From assembly GCA_965222485.1 (NCBI GenBank), contig CBDCUC010000030.1, positions 124,001 to 188,000 on the forward strand: DNA of 64,000 nucleotides, written 5' to 3'. The notes beneath the pieces were generated by a model. That model was given only the letters and a program-made list of their open reading frames with translations. It was not told where the DNA came from and ran no database searches. This document shows positions 26,701 through 35,747 of this stretch, piece after piece. The position numbers were made by a program, and so were the translations under genes. Every line of letters starts with the position of its first letter. Within the stretch, counting starts at the first letter, position 1. The stretch comes from CBDCUC01 sp965222485. Its GTDB lineage: Bacteria > Pseudomonadota > Alphaproteobacteria > Rhizobiales > Hyphomicrobiaceae.

Positions 26701-28013
26701 TCCGGAAATCCCTTCTTAGTTTTTACCGTTCCAGATGTCTCCAGCCGCGCGCCGCCGGGCAGTTTCGCGCTGAGTTTTTCTAATTTCAGAGGTCCGTCTT
26801 CACGCGTGAACCGGAGATTGAGATCTGCGACGGATTCGCCGCCCAAATTCACCTGTTCTGCACCAAAACGAGCGGTGATGCCTGAATCTGTTGGCAATTG
26901 GTTGAGTAAGCCAACCATAAGGTCGCGCGCCGCCGCCAGCGGACCTCTGCGTGCAACAGCTTCTTTGGCAAGTTCGGGAGCGAACTGGGGAACAATGCCT
27001 TTGTCGCCTTCACCCTCGTTGTCAGCGGCTTGGCTAGCCGGTGCTAACGCGACCCATAGACGGTCAAGGTCAAGCCAGCGCGCAGAGAGCGACATGTCAT
27101 AACTATTGCGCGTTTCCCACAGCGACGTGATCTCGCCCGTAATGATCTGTGGCTGAGCGACATTCTCGAATGTGGCAATGATGTCGGTGAGCTTTGCTCC
27201 GGATGCATCACCCTGCAGATTGCCCTTGATGTCGACAGTGGCATCACGATTGGCGGGGTCGAAGACCATCTTGCCGGACACGGCAGCTTTCAGGCTCGGC
27301 CGGTTCATCAGGTTTTCGATCTGTCCGTCGAGTACGTAGCTGCTGCCAACATTTTCAGGCGCGTGCACTTTCATTTTGAAACGAAGCGTGCCGTCGTCTG
27401 TAGCTTGCGTGGTGGTCATGCGCACGAGGCGTGTGTTGCCTTCGGCGAGGCGTGTCGAGCCGCGAAATGTGTAGGGCCCGGAGATGGAGCCTGCAGAAAG
27501 TTCGCCGGCGATGTCGTTGACCGCGGCCAACTCGCGGCCGCCTGGAAGCTCAACGCGCAGGATGCCGTCAACGATATTGACGGATTGAAGCTGGATGCCT
27601 GCCGGTACGAATGGAAGCGAACCGGGAATAATGCTGAGATTGCGCCAGTTGCCTTCACCCTTGTCGTTTGCCACCAGTCGAAGGATCGGTTTTTCCAGAT
27701 CGACCTTCTTTGCTTCAAGAATGCCTTTGAGAAGCGGCGGTACCGATAGCCACATGGTGAAGCTCTCGGCGCGAAACAAAGAACCGCCATTCTCACTGTC
27801 GGCAATGCGGATTTTCTCAAAACCGACGTAGGGGGCCGGCAGTAATCTCAGATTGACGTTGCCGCGCACGCGCACGTCGCGTCCAAGAATGCGGGTGGCC
27901 TCTTCTTCGAATACACCGCGATATCCATTCCAGTCGATAAAGTGGGGCATGGCAAAGAGCGCTGCGAGGACTGCTATCAGCAACCCGCAAACCCACATCA
28001 GCAGCGTGTTCAT
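23793..28013 (-). CDS. giant AsmA-family protein
   Basis: This 1406-residue inner-membrane-anchored protein projects into the periplasm; AsmA-like proteins are now seen as bridges for lipid transport to the outer membrane. The N-terminal anchor (LLMWVCGLLIAVLAALFAMP) is followed by the hallmark FIDWNGYRGVFEEEATRILGR and RGNVNLRLLPAPYVGFEKIRI. Repeating beta-rich AsmA segments fill the middle. AsmA_2-like sequence lies near residues 1080-1250 (DLDLTFSGRALSPRALASIM, LAMALRNGRLDLGARTL). The end is unusual: an RQRELE repeat helix (about 1275-1320), then an acidic/proline part and a very basic tail (KPRRKRRRKRPKKYE). GGAGG sets ATG 28013. Confidence 0.88.
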   Translation of the reverse strand: MNTLLMWVCGLLIAVLAALFAMPHFIDWNGYRGVFEEEATRILGRDVRVRGNVNLRLLPAPYVGFEKIRIADSENGGSLFRAESFTMWLSVPPLLKGILEAKKVDLEKPILRLVANDKGEGNWRNLSIIPGSLPFVPAGIQLQSVNIVDGILRVELPGGRELAAVNDIAGELSAGSISGPYTFRGSTRLAEGNTRLVRMTTTQATDDGTLRFKMKVHAPENVGSSYVLDGQIENLMNRPSLKAAVSGKMVFDPANRDATVDIKGNLQGDASGAKLTDIIATFENVAQPQIITGEITSLWETRNSYDMSLSARWLDLDRLWVALAPASQAADNEGEGDKGIVPQFAPELAKEAVARRGPLAAARDLMVGLLNQLPTDSGITARFGAEQVNLGGESVADLNLRFTREDGPLKLEKLSAKLPGGARLETSGTVKTKKGFPEFSGPVFLGGPSASRIAKWALANQTAISGFTDRPFSLSGNLKLAKNMVRLSQASAELAGIPVRGSLTLADTKTRKIAIVLEGHEVDTRWFGLERINLSDLAKMFKPASSTAAQTSPDDASEKSPASLGQPNWLRRADDNLSLRIKAGVLTSDGPAFRDVAADITLANGVITIPHIELKTKSGLELELDGQLSLETDQPKGIVNWIVAASDAEAIEEAIEMLSGDASTNALKERARRFAPLRLAGVMRLADNKKNATNIDVDGTVQNGRMVANMQLGGGMAAWRTSHADITASFQNPDITRIFEQLLNARSSSRNTRRTARAGRGLIKAIGTPDAGMAGLIEMKGEGLSVTYRGRFRTGDSGLESEGGNVAIDASDSTDILALVGLPIGEGAAGTPMKGSVALTIRDNELTFAPRDLLIGQSRLGGTIALKAAEDDNTPLNVSADLIVAQASLPALLSPLLSARSSAAQAGSDTATPADQQGSGETGAAKDASANSQANPDDVTPSDAETPRLTAAPVFPDKMFDFDALAGLTGTLNVKVHKLIVAPGMAMHSSSIEAILGPDRVDVKKLSGRALGGTIDATLDLAQASAGIDVKGTLKVAGAQLRDVAGASAAPLGTAQTPSTNIAAAPEGVPAPVPARRSKEGDNDKAAAPSKEGNTRAKATTGSADLDLTFSGRALSPRALASIMTGQGTIKLSKSSIAGMSPEAVSQTANAVLSGDIEPEGDELKRALAMALRNGRLDLGARTLSLTIADGAVQIEDLTATNKAGETRLAVTVDLDKLIVNSRWRLTAKAKNKKRSWPAVSLGYYGPLSQVAKLQPNLQIDALQRELTVRRMERNVEELERLRKLDEEAAARQRERERQRELERQRELERQRELERMREAEQPDALGTAPEDPSQVPSGEEITIDPNAPPPDQAQVQASDQQELVDGAAPDEATEAAPAKPRRKRRRKRPKKYESVNDIFQKQFGM

Positions 28014-28763
28014 ACCCGCCTCCTCGATTCTCCTGCCATCCGGCACGAAGAAAACATGACCGCCGCCGCAATGCCGCTTACGCGGTTGATGCGCACACGT
28101 TTATCAGTTCTAGCAAGCAATGGTGCACCCAACATTCAATTCTTTGACGGCATCTGCAAGATATGGAAACGAGGTCATCGGATCGGTTGTAGAGCTTGGT
28201 TGATAGCACTTTGTGTGAGCGCAGAGAAACATGAATGCCGGGTTGTGCAAGTTGGCAAAGGCTCCGCGTGTTCGTCTTTCTCTCCCGGTTTTCGATTGAT
28301 CACGACAGTTCCACCACTCTGCCTAGTTTTGCAGCCGTTTGTTGTGGGGCCTGCTGCGACCAACCAACCGACAAGCAAAGGTCGAGAAATTGTGCCGGTG
28401 GCATGCATTAAGCCCCAGGCTGACGGCGGTTCTGCGGCAAGGTTCCGCCAGTGAAGATCGTGCCCTGGGCCAAAGCGGCAATGCCACCGCATGTCCGGAG
28501 CCCAGACATCCAAGGGCTCTAGTGGTTTCGTGTGTGCGAGACCTGCTATGGTTATGGCATGAGCGAGGACATGTTGGGGCTACAATTTGGGGTCGCGTCG
28601 ATCACGGTTTCGACATGCCCGGGGCCTGTTGTCTTGATCCGTCGAAAAATTGATCTGGAGTTGCAGGCGGCGAGTTCTTTTGTGGGTCCTTTGAGCGGAA
28701 CACACTGGATAGTCCTGGTTTGGTGTGCGTGCTGGGTTTGCCAGTGAATGAGGGGAAGGGCCA
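28014..28763. other. 750-base divergent intergenic region, no gene recognised
   Basis: This region lies between AsmA (minus) and the ClC gene (plus). Frames such as 28175-28513 (minus) and 28532-28747 (plus) have no recognisable domain or convincing ribosome site. Promoters for both neighbours are expected here, but no clear -35/-10 pair was identified by eye. Confidence 0.45.
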
Positions 28764-30500
28764 GTGCTTGGCAGATTGAGCAGGAGGAGTAATGGCTTAC
28801 GGCGGAATGTGCGAGTGTTGCGTGTCCTTCAAGGTGCTGGACAAATTTCTCGCCTCATCGGATCGCAGCTGCAATCGGTGTTCTCTGGTCGCGTGGTCCC
28901 GAACGTGCGCAGCTTTGTCGCCGACCGACAGCCGCTGATCTGGGGTCTCGCTATCGTCATTGGGCTTGGAATTGCCTATGCCGCGATCGTGTTTCGCTTT
29001 CTGATTGGAATCGTTCAGCTGCCGTGGCTGTTCACGACATCGGAGCGGGTTGCCACTGCCGCAGCCTCCGTTGCGTGGTGGCATGTTCTTCTTGCTCCCG
29101 CGCTCGGCGGTCTTGTTGTTGGTTATGTTCTAGATAAGTTTGTTTCAGGCAAGCGTGGGCACAGCGTTGTCGATGTGATCGAGGCGCGTGCGATCAGCAA
29201 CTGCCGTATCGATGCGCGCACAGGCGTGTGGAGTGCGCTCCTTTCCGTACTTTCCATTGGAACAGGGGCAAGTGTGGGTCGTGAGGGTCCGGTCGTTCAC
29301 CTGGGCGCAACATTGGCGGCGACGGTGCAGCGTGTGTTCGATTTGCCTGCCAGCGGCCGTCGTACGCTGCTTGCGGCGGGTGTTGCCGCGGCTGTGTCTG
29401 CTTCGTTCAATGCGCCACTCGCAGGTGTGCTGTTTGCGCATGAAGTTATCCTTGCGCACTACTCGTTCCGGGCAATGGTACCCATCGTTATTGCAAGTGT
29501 CGGTGCTGCCGTCGTTGCGCGCCTGCACTTCGGTAATTTTCCAGCTTTCATACTGCCGGAATACCAGATCACGTCGTACTGGGAGTTTCCCGCTTTTGCG
29601 TTGCTCGGGCTGACGTGTGCGCTGGTAGCAATCCTATTGCAATTTGCAATCATGGGGACAGAGCGTGCCTGGGGGAGTTTCGACCTGCCGCTGTGGTTGC
29701 GTGGGGCGATCGGCGGTGCGGTGGTTGGTGCAATAGGCATTGTGTTTCCGCAGGTGCTTGGTGTTGGTTATGAGGCGACCGACCAAGCGCTATCGCAACA
29801 GCTCGGGCTAGGGCTCATGCTGGCGCTCATTGTCGCCAAGACGGCCGCGACTTCAGTGTCTCTTTCGTCGCGGCTGGTGGGTGGGGTGTTTTCTCCCTCG
29901 CTTTACTTGGGAGCCATGACGGGTGCCTCGTTCGGAATTGTCGCGACCGCAGCGTTTCCCGATGCGTCTTCCACCTACGGACTTTACGCGATCTTGGGGA
30001 TGGGCGCTGTGGCCGCCGCGGTGCTCGGTGCGCCGCTTTCGACGACGCTAATCGTATTCGAACTCACAGGCGGTTTCGCAATGGCCATTGCGCTCTTGCT
30101 CACCGTTTCAATTTGTGTCGGCCTGAGCCAGGCGGTTTTGGGACAGAGCTTCTTTCATTGGCAGCTCGGCAAACGCGGTGTGTTTTTGCATGAAGGGCCG
30201 CATCAGCTGATTGTGCAAAGCCTTCACGTCAAAGACTTTATGGAGCCGCTTGCGGATGGGGATGACGTTGAGTTCAAACAGTCCGAGGATGGGCGTGAGG
30301 GTGCAGAGATGCCGCCTTGTCTCATGCCCGAGGACACGCTGGAGCGGGCGCTTCGAATTTTCAATGTGACGGGTTTGGCGCGCGTTGCCGTCGTCAACGC
30401 CACCGAGCCAAGCGAAGTCGTTGGCTGGGCTTCCAAGGTCGGGGCCTTAAACGCATTCAATGAGGCGCTGATTGCGGCCAATATTGAAGAACATAGGTAG
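28764..30500 (+). CDS. ClC-family chloride channel/transporter with C-terminal CBS region
   Basis: This 578-residue membrane protein has about 10 hydrophobic helices of the ClC fold (residues 55-465) and a cytoplasmic CBS-like tail (about 488-575, PCLMPEDTLERALRIFNVTGLARVAVV). The gating motif GREGP is intact, with E174. The LVGGVFSPSLYLGAM segment matches the third anion-binding motif. The first motif, usually GSGIP or GHGVP, reads GHSVV. The residue matching the internal proton glutamate of the E. coli antiporter is valine (FAHEV, V228), as in channel-type members. It may thus be an uncoupled chloride path. The GTG start follows AAGGG. It is not in an obvious operon. Confidence 0.92.
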   Translation: MLGRLSRRSNGLRRNVRVLRVLQGAGQISRLIGSQLQSVFSGRVVPNVRSFVADRQPLIWGLAIVIGLGIAYAAIVFRFLIGIVQLPWLFTTSERVATAAASVAWWHVLLAPALGGLVVGYVLDKFVSGKRGHSVVDVIEARAISNCRIDARTGVWSALLSVLSIGTGASVGREGPVVHLGATLAATVQRVFDLPASGRRTLLAAGVAAAVSASFNAPLAGVLFAHEVILAHYSFRAMVPIVIASVGAAVVARLHFGNFPAFILPEYQITSYWEFPAFALLGLTCALVAILLQFAIMGTERAWGSFDLPLWLRGAIGGAVVGAIGIVFPQVLGVGYEATDQALSQQLGLGLMLALIVAKTAATSVSLSSRLVGGVFSPSLYLGAMTGASFGIVATAAFPDASSTYGLYAILGMGAVAAAVLGAPLSTTLIVFELTGGFAMAIALLLTVSICVGLSQAVLGQSFFHWQLGKRGVFLHEGPHQLIVQSLHVKDFMEPLADGDDVEFKQSEDGREGAEMPPCLMPEDTLERALRIFNVTGLARVAVVNATEPSEVVGWASKVGALNAFNEALIAANIEEHR

Positions 30501-30596
30501 GGGTGTTTCCGGCATTACTTCGTGCAACGCGCGTGGCTGCACCGGTGCGGTGTCCAGGCCGGGTATACTATAGCGAGATGTCGAGCCTTGGAGGGA

Positions 30597-30671
30597 TGGC
30601 TCCGCAGGTAGGATTCGAACCTACGACCGATCGATTAACAGTCGATTGCTCTACCACTGAGCTACTGCGGA
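30597..30671 (-). tRNA. tRNA-Asn (anticodon GTT)
   Basis: Read on the minus strand, the gene starts TCCGCAGTAGCTCAGTGG and ends CTGCGGAG plus an encoded CCA. The anticodon loop is CTGTTAA, and the T-arm is GGTTCGAATCC. The 7-bp acceptor pairs perfectly (TCCGCAG/CTGCGGA). It is 75 nt including CCA. Confidence 0.95.
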
Positions 30672-30906
30672 ATACCGGACGTTTGTCTCCGAGAGGCGGG
30701 AGATAGCAGAGTTGCGCGCCGAGCCCAAGACTAAAAAAGGAAAAAAGCGGCTTCGTGCGGTAGCGTGCGTCAGGCTGATGTCCGCGAGCGGGGGCGGCAT
30801 TGCCTTGGCCGTCCGGATCCGACCGCAGCTTGGCCGTCTTTTGGGTCGGCTTGCGCGCGCGGCGCGGCACGACTTTTTCAATACCCCTGTATTTGCTGTG
30901 AAAGCC

Positions 30907-30980
30907 TGGAGGCCACGGCCGGAATCGAACCGGCGTATACGGATTTGCAGTCCGCTGCGTCACCACTCCGCCACGTGGCC
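30907..30980 (-). tRNA. tRNA-Cys (anticodon GCA)
   Basis: Read on the minus strand it starts GGCCACGTGGCGGAGTGG, has the anticodon loop CTGCAAA, the T-arm GGTTCGATTCC and ends CGTGGCCT plus an encoded CCA. The acceptor GGCCACG/CGTGGCC is perfect. It lies 235 bases upstream of tRNA-Asn on the same strand, so the two may be co-transcribed. Confidence 0.95.
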
Positions 30981-31463
30981 TTTTGCACCATTTCTATGCC
31001 GGATTGCGTCGTGGTGGGGGCGCCCGGTTCGCCGCTTTGGCCCAAAACCGGGGTAAAGCGACGGTCGTATTGGAGAAAATGGGTCCGGTGTCGAGCCGGA
31101 GCGGCTGATCTATCACATCGATTGTGGTGTGCGCAATCGCCAGGACAGTATTTGCCGGCATGGGAGTTCTTCGCCTGCCTGCCGTTACTTTGACTGTGCC
31201 AGCACGCCAAGGGGGCCGGCGCCTTGTTGTGTTGAGCTTTTTCTGATGACCCCGCCGCCGCCGAGACTGATGCGTAAATTGAGGCTGGTTCAATTGGTCC
31301 TGGTCAGAGATGTTCCAATTCCTGATTTATTGGCCTATGTGACGTCATGCAAAGAGCGACGACGGCTGATGGCGTCGCTATTCATTTGTGAGATTTGGTT
31401 TTCCACGACTGCAGGGGCAGGCTGGGCGATGACCGTTGGTGGAATTTTTGCTGGGAGGTGGCG
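30981..31463. other. intergenic region between tRNA-Cys and the methyltransferase gene
   Basis: About 480 bases with no recognised gene. It should hold the promoter of the tRNA pair (minus) and that of the next gene (plus). No clear hairpin terminator or conserved small RNA was recognised. Confidence 0.45.
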
Positions 31464-32135
31464 ATGACTGACGCGGCAGTGCAACGTCTGAACATGGTTG
31501 AATCGCAGGTTCGGCCAAGTGACGTGACGGACCGGCGCATAGCACGCGCCATGCTTGAAATTCCCCGTGAGCGCTTCGTTTCAACGGCACTGAAACCATT
31601 GGCTTACATGGATGACCACTTGCCGGCGGGAGAAAGCCCGCAGGGTTCTGAGCCGCGCAAGCTGCTGGCCCCCAGGACTTTTGCTAAACTGATAGAATTG
31701 GCCAACATCGGGACGGGTGGGGTTGTACTCGATGTCGGTTGCGCAAGCGGCTATTCATCGGCGGTTTTAGCGCGCCTTTGTGAGACCGTGGTGGCGGTGG
31801 AAAGCAGTTCAAATTTGGCCAGTTCGGCCACAGAGACCCTGCGTGAACTTAACATCGACAATGTTGTCGTCGTGACGGGGCCGCTTCAAACCGGTTACGC
31901 CTCAGAAGGGCCTTACGATGCAATCGTGGTGCAGGGTGCGGTGGATGAGGTTCCTGATGGTCTGCTGGATCAGCTGAAGGATGGTGGCAGGCTGGTTGCG
32001 ATCGAGGCGGGCGAGGGCGTAATGCATGCCGTCGTGTGGCGCCGCCTGGGTGAGACCTTTGATGAGCGCCGGGCTTTTGAGGCGTTTGCGCCTAGGCTTC
32101 CCGGCTTTGAGAGGGCACCTTCATTTGCGCTATAG
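31464..32135 (+). CDS. Pcm-like SAM-dependent methyltransferase
   Basis: This 223-residue Rossmann methyltransferase is related to protein-L-isoaspartate O-methyltransferase and usually annotated so. It shows the N-terminal family block MVESQVRPSDVTDRRIARAM and EIPRERFV, and the SAM motif VVLDVGCASGYSSAVLARL (about residues 90-108). AVVWRR occurs near the end. The segment that in true repair enzymes holds the G-x-T-I-S-Q-P active-site loop reads SEPRKLLAPRTFAKL here, so isoaspartate repair is doubtful. GGGAGGTG before ATG 31464 sets the start. It precedes tolC, a conserved neighbour pair in Hyphomicrobiales. Confidence 0.85.
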   Translation: MTDAAVQRLNMVESQVRPSDVTDRRIARAMLEIPRERFVSTALKPLAYMDDHLPAGESPQGSEPRKLLAPRTFAKLIELANIGTGGVVLDVGCASGYSSAVLARLCETVVAVESSSNLASSATETLRELNIDNVVVVTGPLQTGYASEGPYDAIVVQGAVDEVPDGLLDQLKDGGRLVAIEAGEGVMHAVVWRRLGETFDERRAFEAFAPRLPGFERAPSFAL

Positions 32136-32813
32136 TCGTACATTACCGGTCGCGGCGAAAATATTCGAGTTGAGATTGCTGGCGGCACTCTGTGCCGCGT
32201 GATCCGCCGGGCCCAGCGGTGTGATGGCTTTGAGCTGATTTACACAACGTTCACCGAATCGGTGCGCAATGAAAAAATGTATACTTGAGGTCGCTTGGCC
32301 GCATAGGCGTGCGTCTGCGGGCCAAAGCCTTGAGAGAAACTGTGTATGGGCTTTGGCAGTACCACGGCGTGGGGGAGACAATCACGCCACATGCCCATAC
32401 AATACCCGCCTTGTTTAGGCGCTAACATCTGCCTAAAACTTTCCATTGTTTTCAGCTAGTTGTTACGCTCGAATGAAGTGAAATCACAAGTTTTGTGCTG
32501 CGACCGGGAGTTGTCGGCGTTCAGGTTGTATCGTTTGGGAGTGTGTGCTTGCGGCCACGGCTGGGGGTTGTTGTGCGGTAAGTGGTTGATGTTTATTGGC
32601 CCTTGTGTGCTACTCGCAAGTCAGGTCGATGTATCCAAACGGTGGACTTGGCGCCCGAATCGGTGGGGAATAGGCGCGCTCGCAGCATTCCTGGGAGGAA
32701 TGTGGTGTGCTTAGGGGTGCGGGTACGGATTTTTGCCCAAGTTGCGGATGGTTTGGTGGCTCGCGTGTCTAGTATTTTGTGACGCGATTGCTCGATACGG
32801 AGCATGTGAGGGA
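32136..32813. other. 678-base leader region of tolC, no gene recognised
   Basis: No open frame here has a recognisable domain. The ORF that continues into tolC from 32733 lacks a signal-like beginning, so it is untranslated leader. The stretch is less GC-rich than its neighbours and should contain the tolC promoter. Confidence 0.45.
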
Positions 32814-34301
32814 ATGAAGGACCACAATAGGAAAGCACTGAAGGGCCGCCGGGCGGAAAGCCGCCTTCTGAGCGTGGCCTTGGCTGTGTGCGTCCTGTTC
32901 TCGGCGCCGCCAACACCGTTGCAGGCTGAGACACTTCGTCAGGCGCTTGCCGCAGCCTATCGGTACAACCCGAGGCTGGAGGCTGAGCGGGCTAGGTTGA
33001 GGGCGACGGACGAAAACGTCAATCAGGCTATCGCGGGTTACCGGCCGCGTTTGAGCGGCAGCGCGGATATTGGCGTCAACGATACCAATTCGGACTTTAG
33101 TGGTACGCGCGGTGCCTTTGGTGCCTCCGGGTCCGGTACTGTTCATCCCAAAAGCTATTCGTTCAGCCTGTCGCAGAATATCTTTAACGGGTTCCAGACG
33201 ACGAATACGGTGCGCGAGGCCGAGGCTGGTGTACGCGCCGGCCGGGAAACGCTACGGGATGTGGAGCGCGCGGTATTGCTGGAGGCGGTCTCGGCGTTCA
33301 TGAACGTCATCCGCGATCAGGCCGTTGTCCGCCTGCAGGAAAACAACGTCAACGTGTTGTTGCGCGAGCGGCGCGCCACCGAAGATCGGTTCAAGGTCGG
33401 CGAAGTGACACGTACTGACGTTGCGCAGGCTAAGGCGCGCTGGGCTCGTTCCGTTTCCTCGCTCGATCTGGCGCGCGCCAATCTTAAGACCAGCCGTGCA
33501 AATTATGAGCGCGTCATAGGCGCACCGCCGAACCGGTTGGTAGAGGCCTCAGCTCCACTAGGGCGGATTCCAAGAACGCTACAGGCCGCAATAGCCAAGG
33601 CAGAACAAGAAAACCCGTTGCTGGTCGCCGCACTATATCGGGAGCAGGCTGCCCGGCACACGGTGGACCGTATACGGGGTGAATTGTTGCCTCAGGTTGA
33701 TCTGGAGGCGAGTTACCGGGAGCGGTTCGATAGTAGTGTTGGGGTTGATCGCACCGAGTCGGCTGAGGTTACCGGACGGCTCAGTGTCCCGATCTACCAA
33801 GGCGGGCAGGTATATTCCCGTGTGCGGGCGGCCAAACAAACCCATATCAGTCTGCTGTCGGAAATCGAACGGTTCCGGACCGAGGTGCGGGAGTCTGTCG
33901 TTTCGGCTTGGTCACAGTTGCAAGCATCACGAGCGCAGCTGCGCTCCGATCAAATCCAAGTGCAGGCTAACCAAACCGCTCTCAACGGCGTGCGCGAAGA
34001 GGAAAAAGTCGGCCAGCGTACACTGCTTGATGTTCTGGATGCTGAACAGGAGTTGTTGAATGCGCAAGTCTCGCACGTCACGACGAAGCGGGACTTGGTC
34101 GTTAACGCATATTCGCTCCTTTCTGCCGTTGGATCGTTGGAGGTGGCATCACTCGGTGTCGCAGGAACGGTCTACGACGCGGAGGAGCATTATCACGAAG
34201 TCCGGCGGAAGTGGTGGGGGCTTAGCATTACGCACGAAGACGGCCGCCGCGAAGACGTGGACTTGTGGTCGACACACGGCGAACGTGAGAGCTATAAATA
34301 A
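32814..34301 (+). CDS. tolC: TolC-family outer-membrane efflux/secretion channel
   Basis: This 495-residue outer-membrane protein forms the exit duct of type I secretion systems and RND or ABC efflux pumps. It has a signal peptide (LLSVALAVCVLFSAPPTPLQA), then TLRQALAAAYRYNPRLEAERA. Two OEP repeats follow, with long helices such as LQENNVNVLLRERRATEDRFKVGEVTRTDVAQAKARW and the equivalent VQANQTALNGVREEEKVGQRTLLDVLDAEQELLNA in the second half. A charged C-terminal tail (REDVDLWSTHGERE) follows. ATG 32814 was chosen because the signal peptide begins there. No efflux pump partner is adjacent, so it probably serves several systems. Confidence 0.93.
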   Translation: MKDHNRKALKGRRAESRLLSVALAVCVLFSAPPTPLQAETLRQALAAAYRYNPRLEAERARLRATDENVNQAIAGYRPRLSGSADIGVNDTNSDFSGTRGAFGASGSGTVHPKSYSFSLSQNIFNGFQTTNTVREAEAGVRAGRETLRDVERAVLLEAVSAFMNVIRDQAVVRLQENNVNVLLRERRATEDRFKVGEVTRTDVAQAKARWARSVSSLDLARANLKTSRANYERVIGAPPNRLVEASAPLGRIPRTLQAAIAKAEQENPLLVAALYREQAARHTVDRIRGELLPQVDLEASYRERFDSSVGVDRTESAEVTGRLSVPIYQGGQVYSRVRAAKQTHISLLSEIERFRTEVRESVVSAWSQLQASRAQLRSDQIQVQANQTALNGVREEEKVGQRTLLDVLDAEQELLNAQVSHVTTKRDLVVNAYSLLSAVGSLEVASLGVAGTVYDAEEHYHEVRRKWWGLSITHEDGRREDVDLWSTHGERESYK

Positions 34302-34602
34302 CCTCACATTGCGAACAATCGGCATTTGACGAATTTTGGTCCCGTGACGACAGAAATTTGGTCGCTTCGGGATTATTCGTCATATAGTCGCCCCTTATGA
34401 CATCTACCAATTTGAGTGGTTGAGGTGATGGGGGCGGCCACCAATCCTTCCCGCATTTCCTGACCTACCTGTTTTTCGCGGCCAAGCGCGGTTGACTTTG
34501 CTGTCATGGCTACGAATTTGTTAGTGGTTTCGATCGCGGCCGGTTTTAGGTCTCAGCGGTTGGGATGTGTACAGGTCTTCGTGCCGAGAGGAGTATTGAG
34601 TC
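34302..34602. other. intergenic region upstream of the first PopZ-like gene
   Basis: About 300 bases with no gene. It is the only space for a promoter driving the PopZ-like pair. Near its end GAGAGGAG precedes the TTG start. Confidence 0.4.
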
Positions 34603-35535
34603 TTGTCGAGTAGTACCAACAACGGCAGCGAAGCAAGCATAGAAGCCATTTTGAATTCCATTCGCCAGACGGCGGCACAGGATCAACCTGGCGAAGAACA
34701 ATTAGCAGACGGTGAAGCGGGTAATGCTGAGGTCGGCGGTGCCAATGCCGGCAACCCGTACGATGTGGCGCCTGGACACCGTTCACTTACAGATTCACTG
34801 CATGCCGCTGCGCCAACGGCGGAGGGTGGGGATGGTGTGTCTACCGGTGATGCGCCTACCGGTCCTGATTGGGACCGGCCGCAGCTGATTATTGGACCGC
34901 TGGCAGATCTTGCCGGAGAACCTGTAAATTCGCGGGCTGGGAGTGTTGGGGGTACGGGCGTGGGTAGTGTCGATGAGCATCTGCAAGCTGCGCCGGCTGT
35001 GCAGGGTACCAATGCGGATGCCGCGGCTTCGCCTGGAGCTACAGCCGCCAACCCGCCTAAGGAAGATGATCAAGTGGCTCGGCAGATGGTTCCTTTTGCC
35101 GACACACGTATGAACCGTATGGGCAGCGCGTCGACGGACCAAGGTCCAAGTCCCTCCCCTAGTACCACAAATGGACCGGTGCCAGCGCTTTCTGCAGGAA
35201 CGCAGCCCTCTCCAACTGTCAGCAATCCTACCCAACCTGTTGCGCCGGCACCTGTGGCGCCGACTAGTGCGGCGACGGAGACCCCGCCGCCGCTGGGACA
35301 GAAACCTGCTTCGCCGCCGGTTGGCTCTGTGGTCCACACTTCACCACCTGCCAGCCTTCCGGCAGATGGCGGAACGGCTCTTCCTCAAAATGCGCATGAC
35401 GCCGCCGCTGAATTGTTACGCCCTGTGCTGCGGCAGTGGGTGGGTGAAAACATGCCGCGGATCGTGGAAAAAGCACTACATATCGAACTGGCCGAGAGCA
35501 TAAAGAAACCGCTCGGACAGGATGAAGAGAAATAG
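34603..35535 (+). CDS. PopZ-like polar organizing protein (DUF2497), first copy
   Basis: The protein is 310 residues and cytoplasmic. PopZ forms a polar condensate that tethers chromosome origins via ParB and recruits cell-cycle regulators. The N-terminal interaction helix is recognisable as ASIEAILNSIRQ (about residues 11-22). The C-terminal oligomerisation helices read AELLRPVLRQWVGENMPRIVEKALHIELAE (about 269-298). Between them is a roughly 240-residue linker rich in proline, alanine, serine, threonine and glycine. It starts with TTG after GAGGAG. A second copy follows 212 bases later, and valS lies after that, which is the usual place of the single PopZ gene. Confidence 0.82.
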   Translation: MSSSTNNGSEASIEAILNSIRQTAAQDQPGEEQLADGEAGNAEVGGANAGNPYDVAPGHRSLTDSLHAAAPTAEGGDGVSTGDAPTGPDWDRPQLIIGPLADLAGEPVNSRAGSVGGTGVGSVDEHLQAAPAVQGTNADAAASPGATAANPPKEDDQVARQMVPFADTRMNRMGSASTDQGPSPSPSTTNGPVPALSAGTQPSPTVSNPTQPVAPAPVAPTSAATETPPPLGQKPASPPVGSVVHTSPPASLPADGGTALPQNAHDAAAELLRPVLRQWVGENMPRIVEKALHIELAESIKKPLGQDEEK

Positions 35536-35747
35536 CGGTCTGATCGTTTCGTCGCAGGGTGCGGGTTGGGGATCAGCTGCGTATTCGATTATTGGAGTGC
35601 GGTTGAACTGCCTGTCAGGGGTTTCGTAGGAACAAGTGAAGGCCAGCGGGCATTTTTGAGAGTAAGGGCTAAGTTCCTGCCGCGTACTTTTGGTGGTTAT
35701 TGAACGGGCGGCCATTCCGGCACAGGTCAGTTTTTAGGGTTTAGGTT

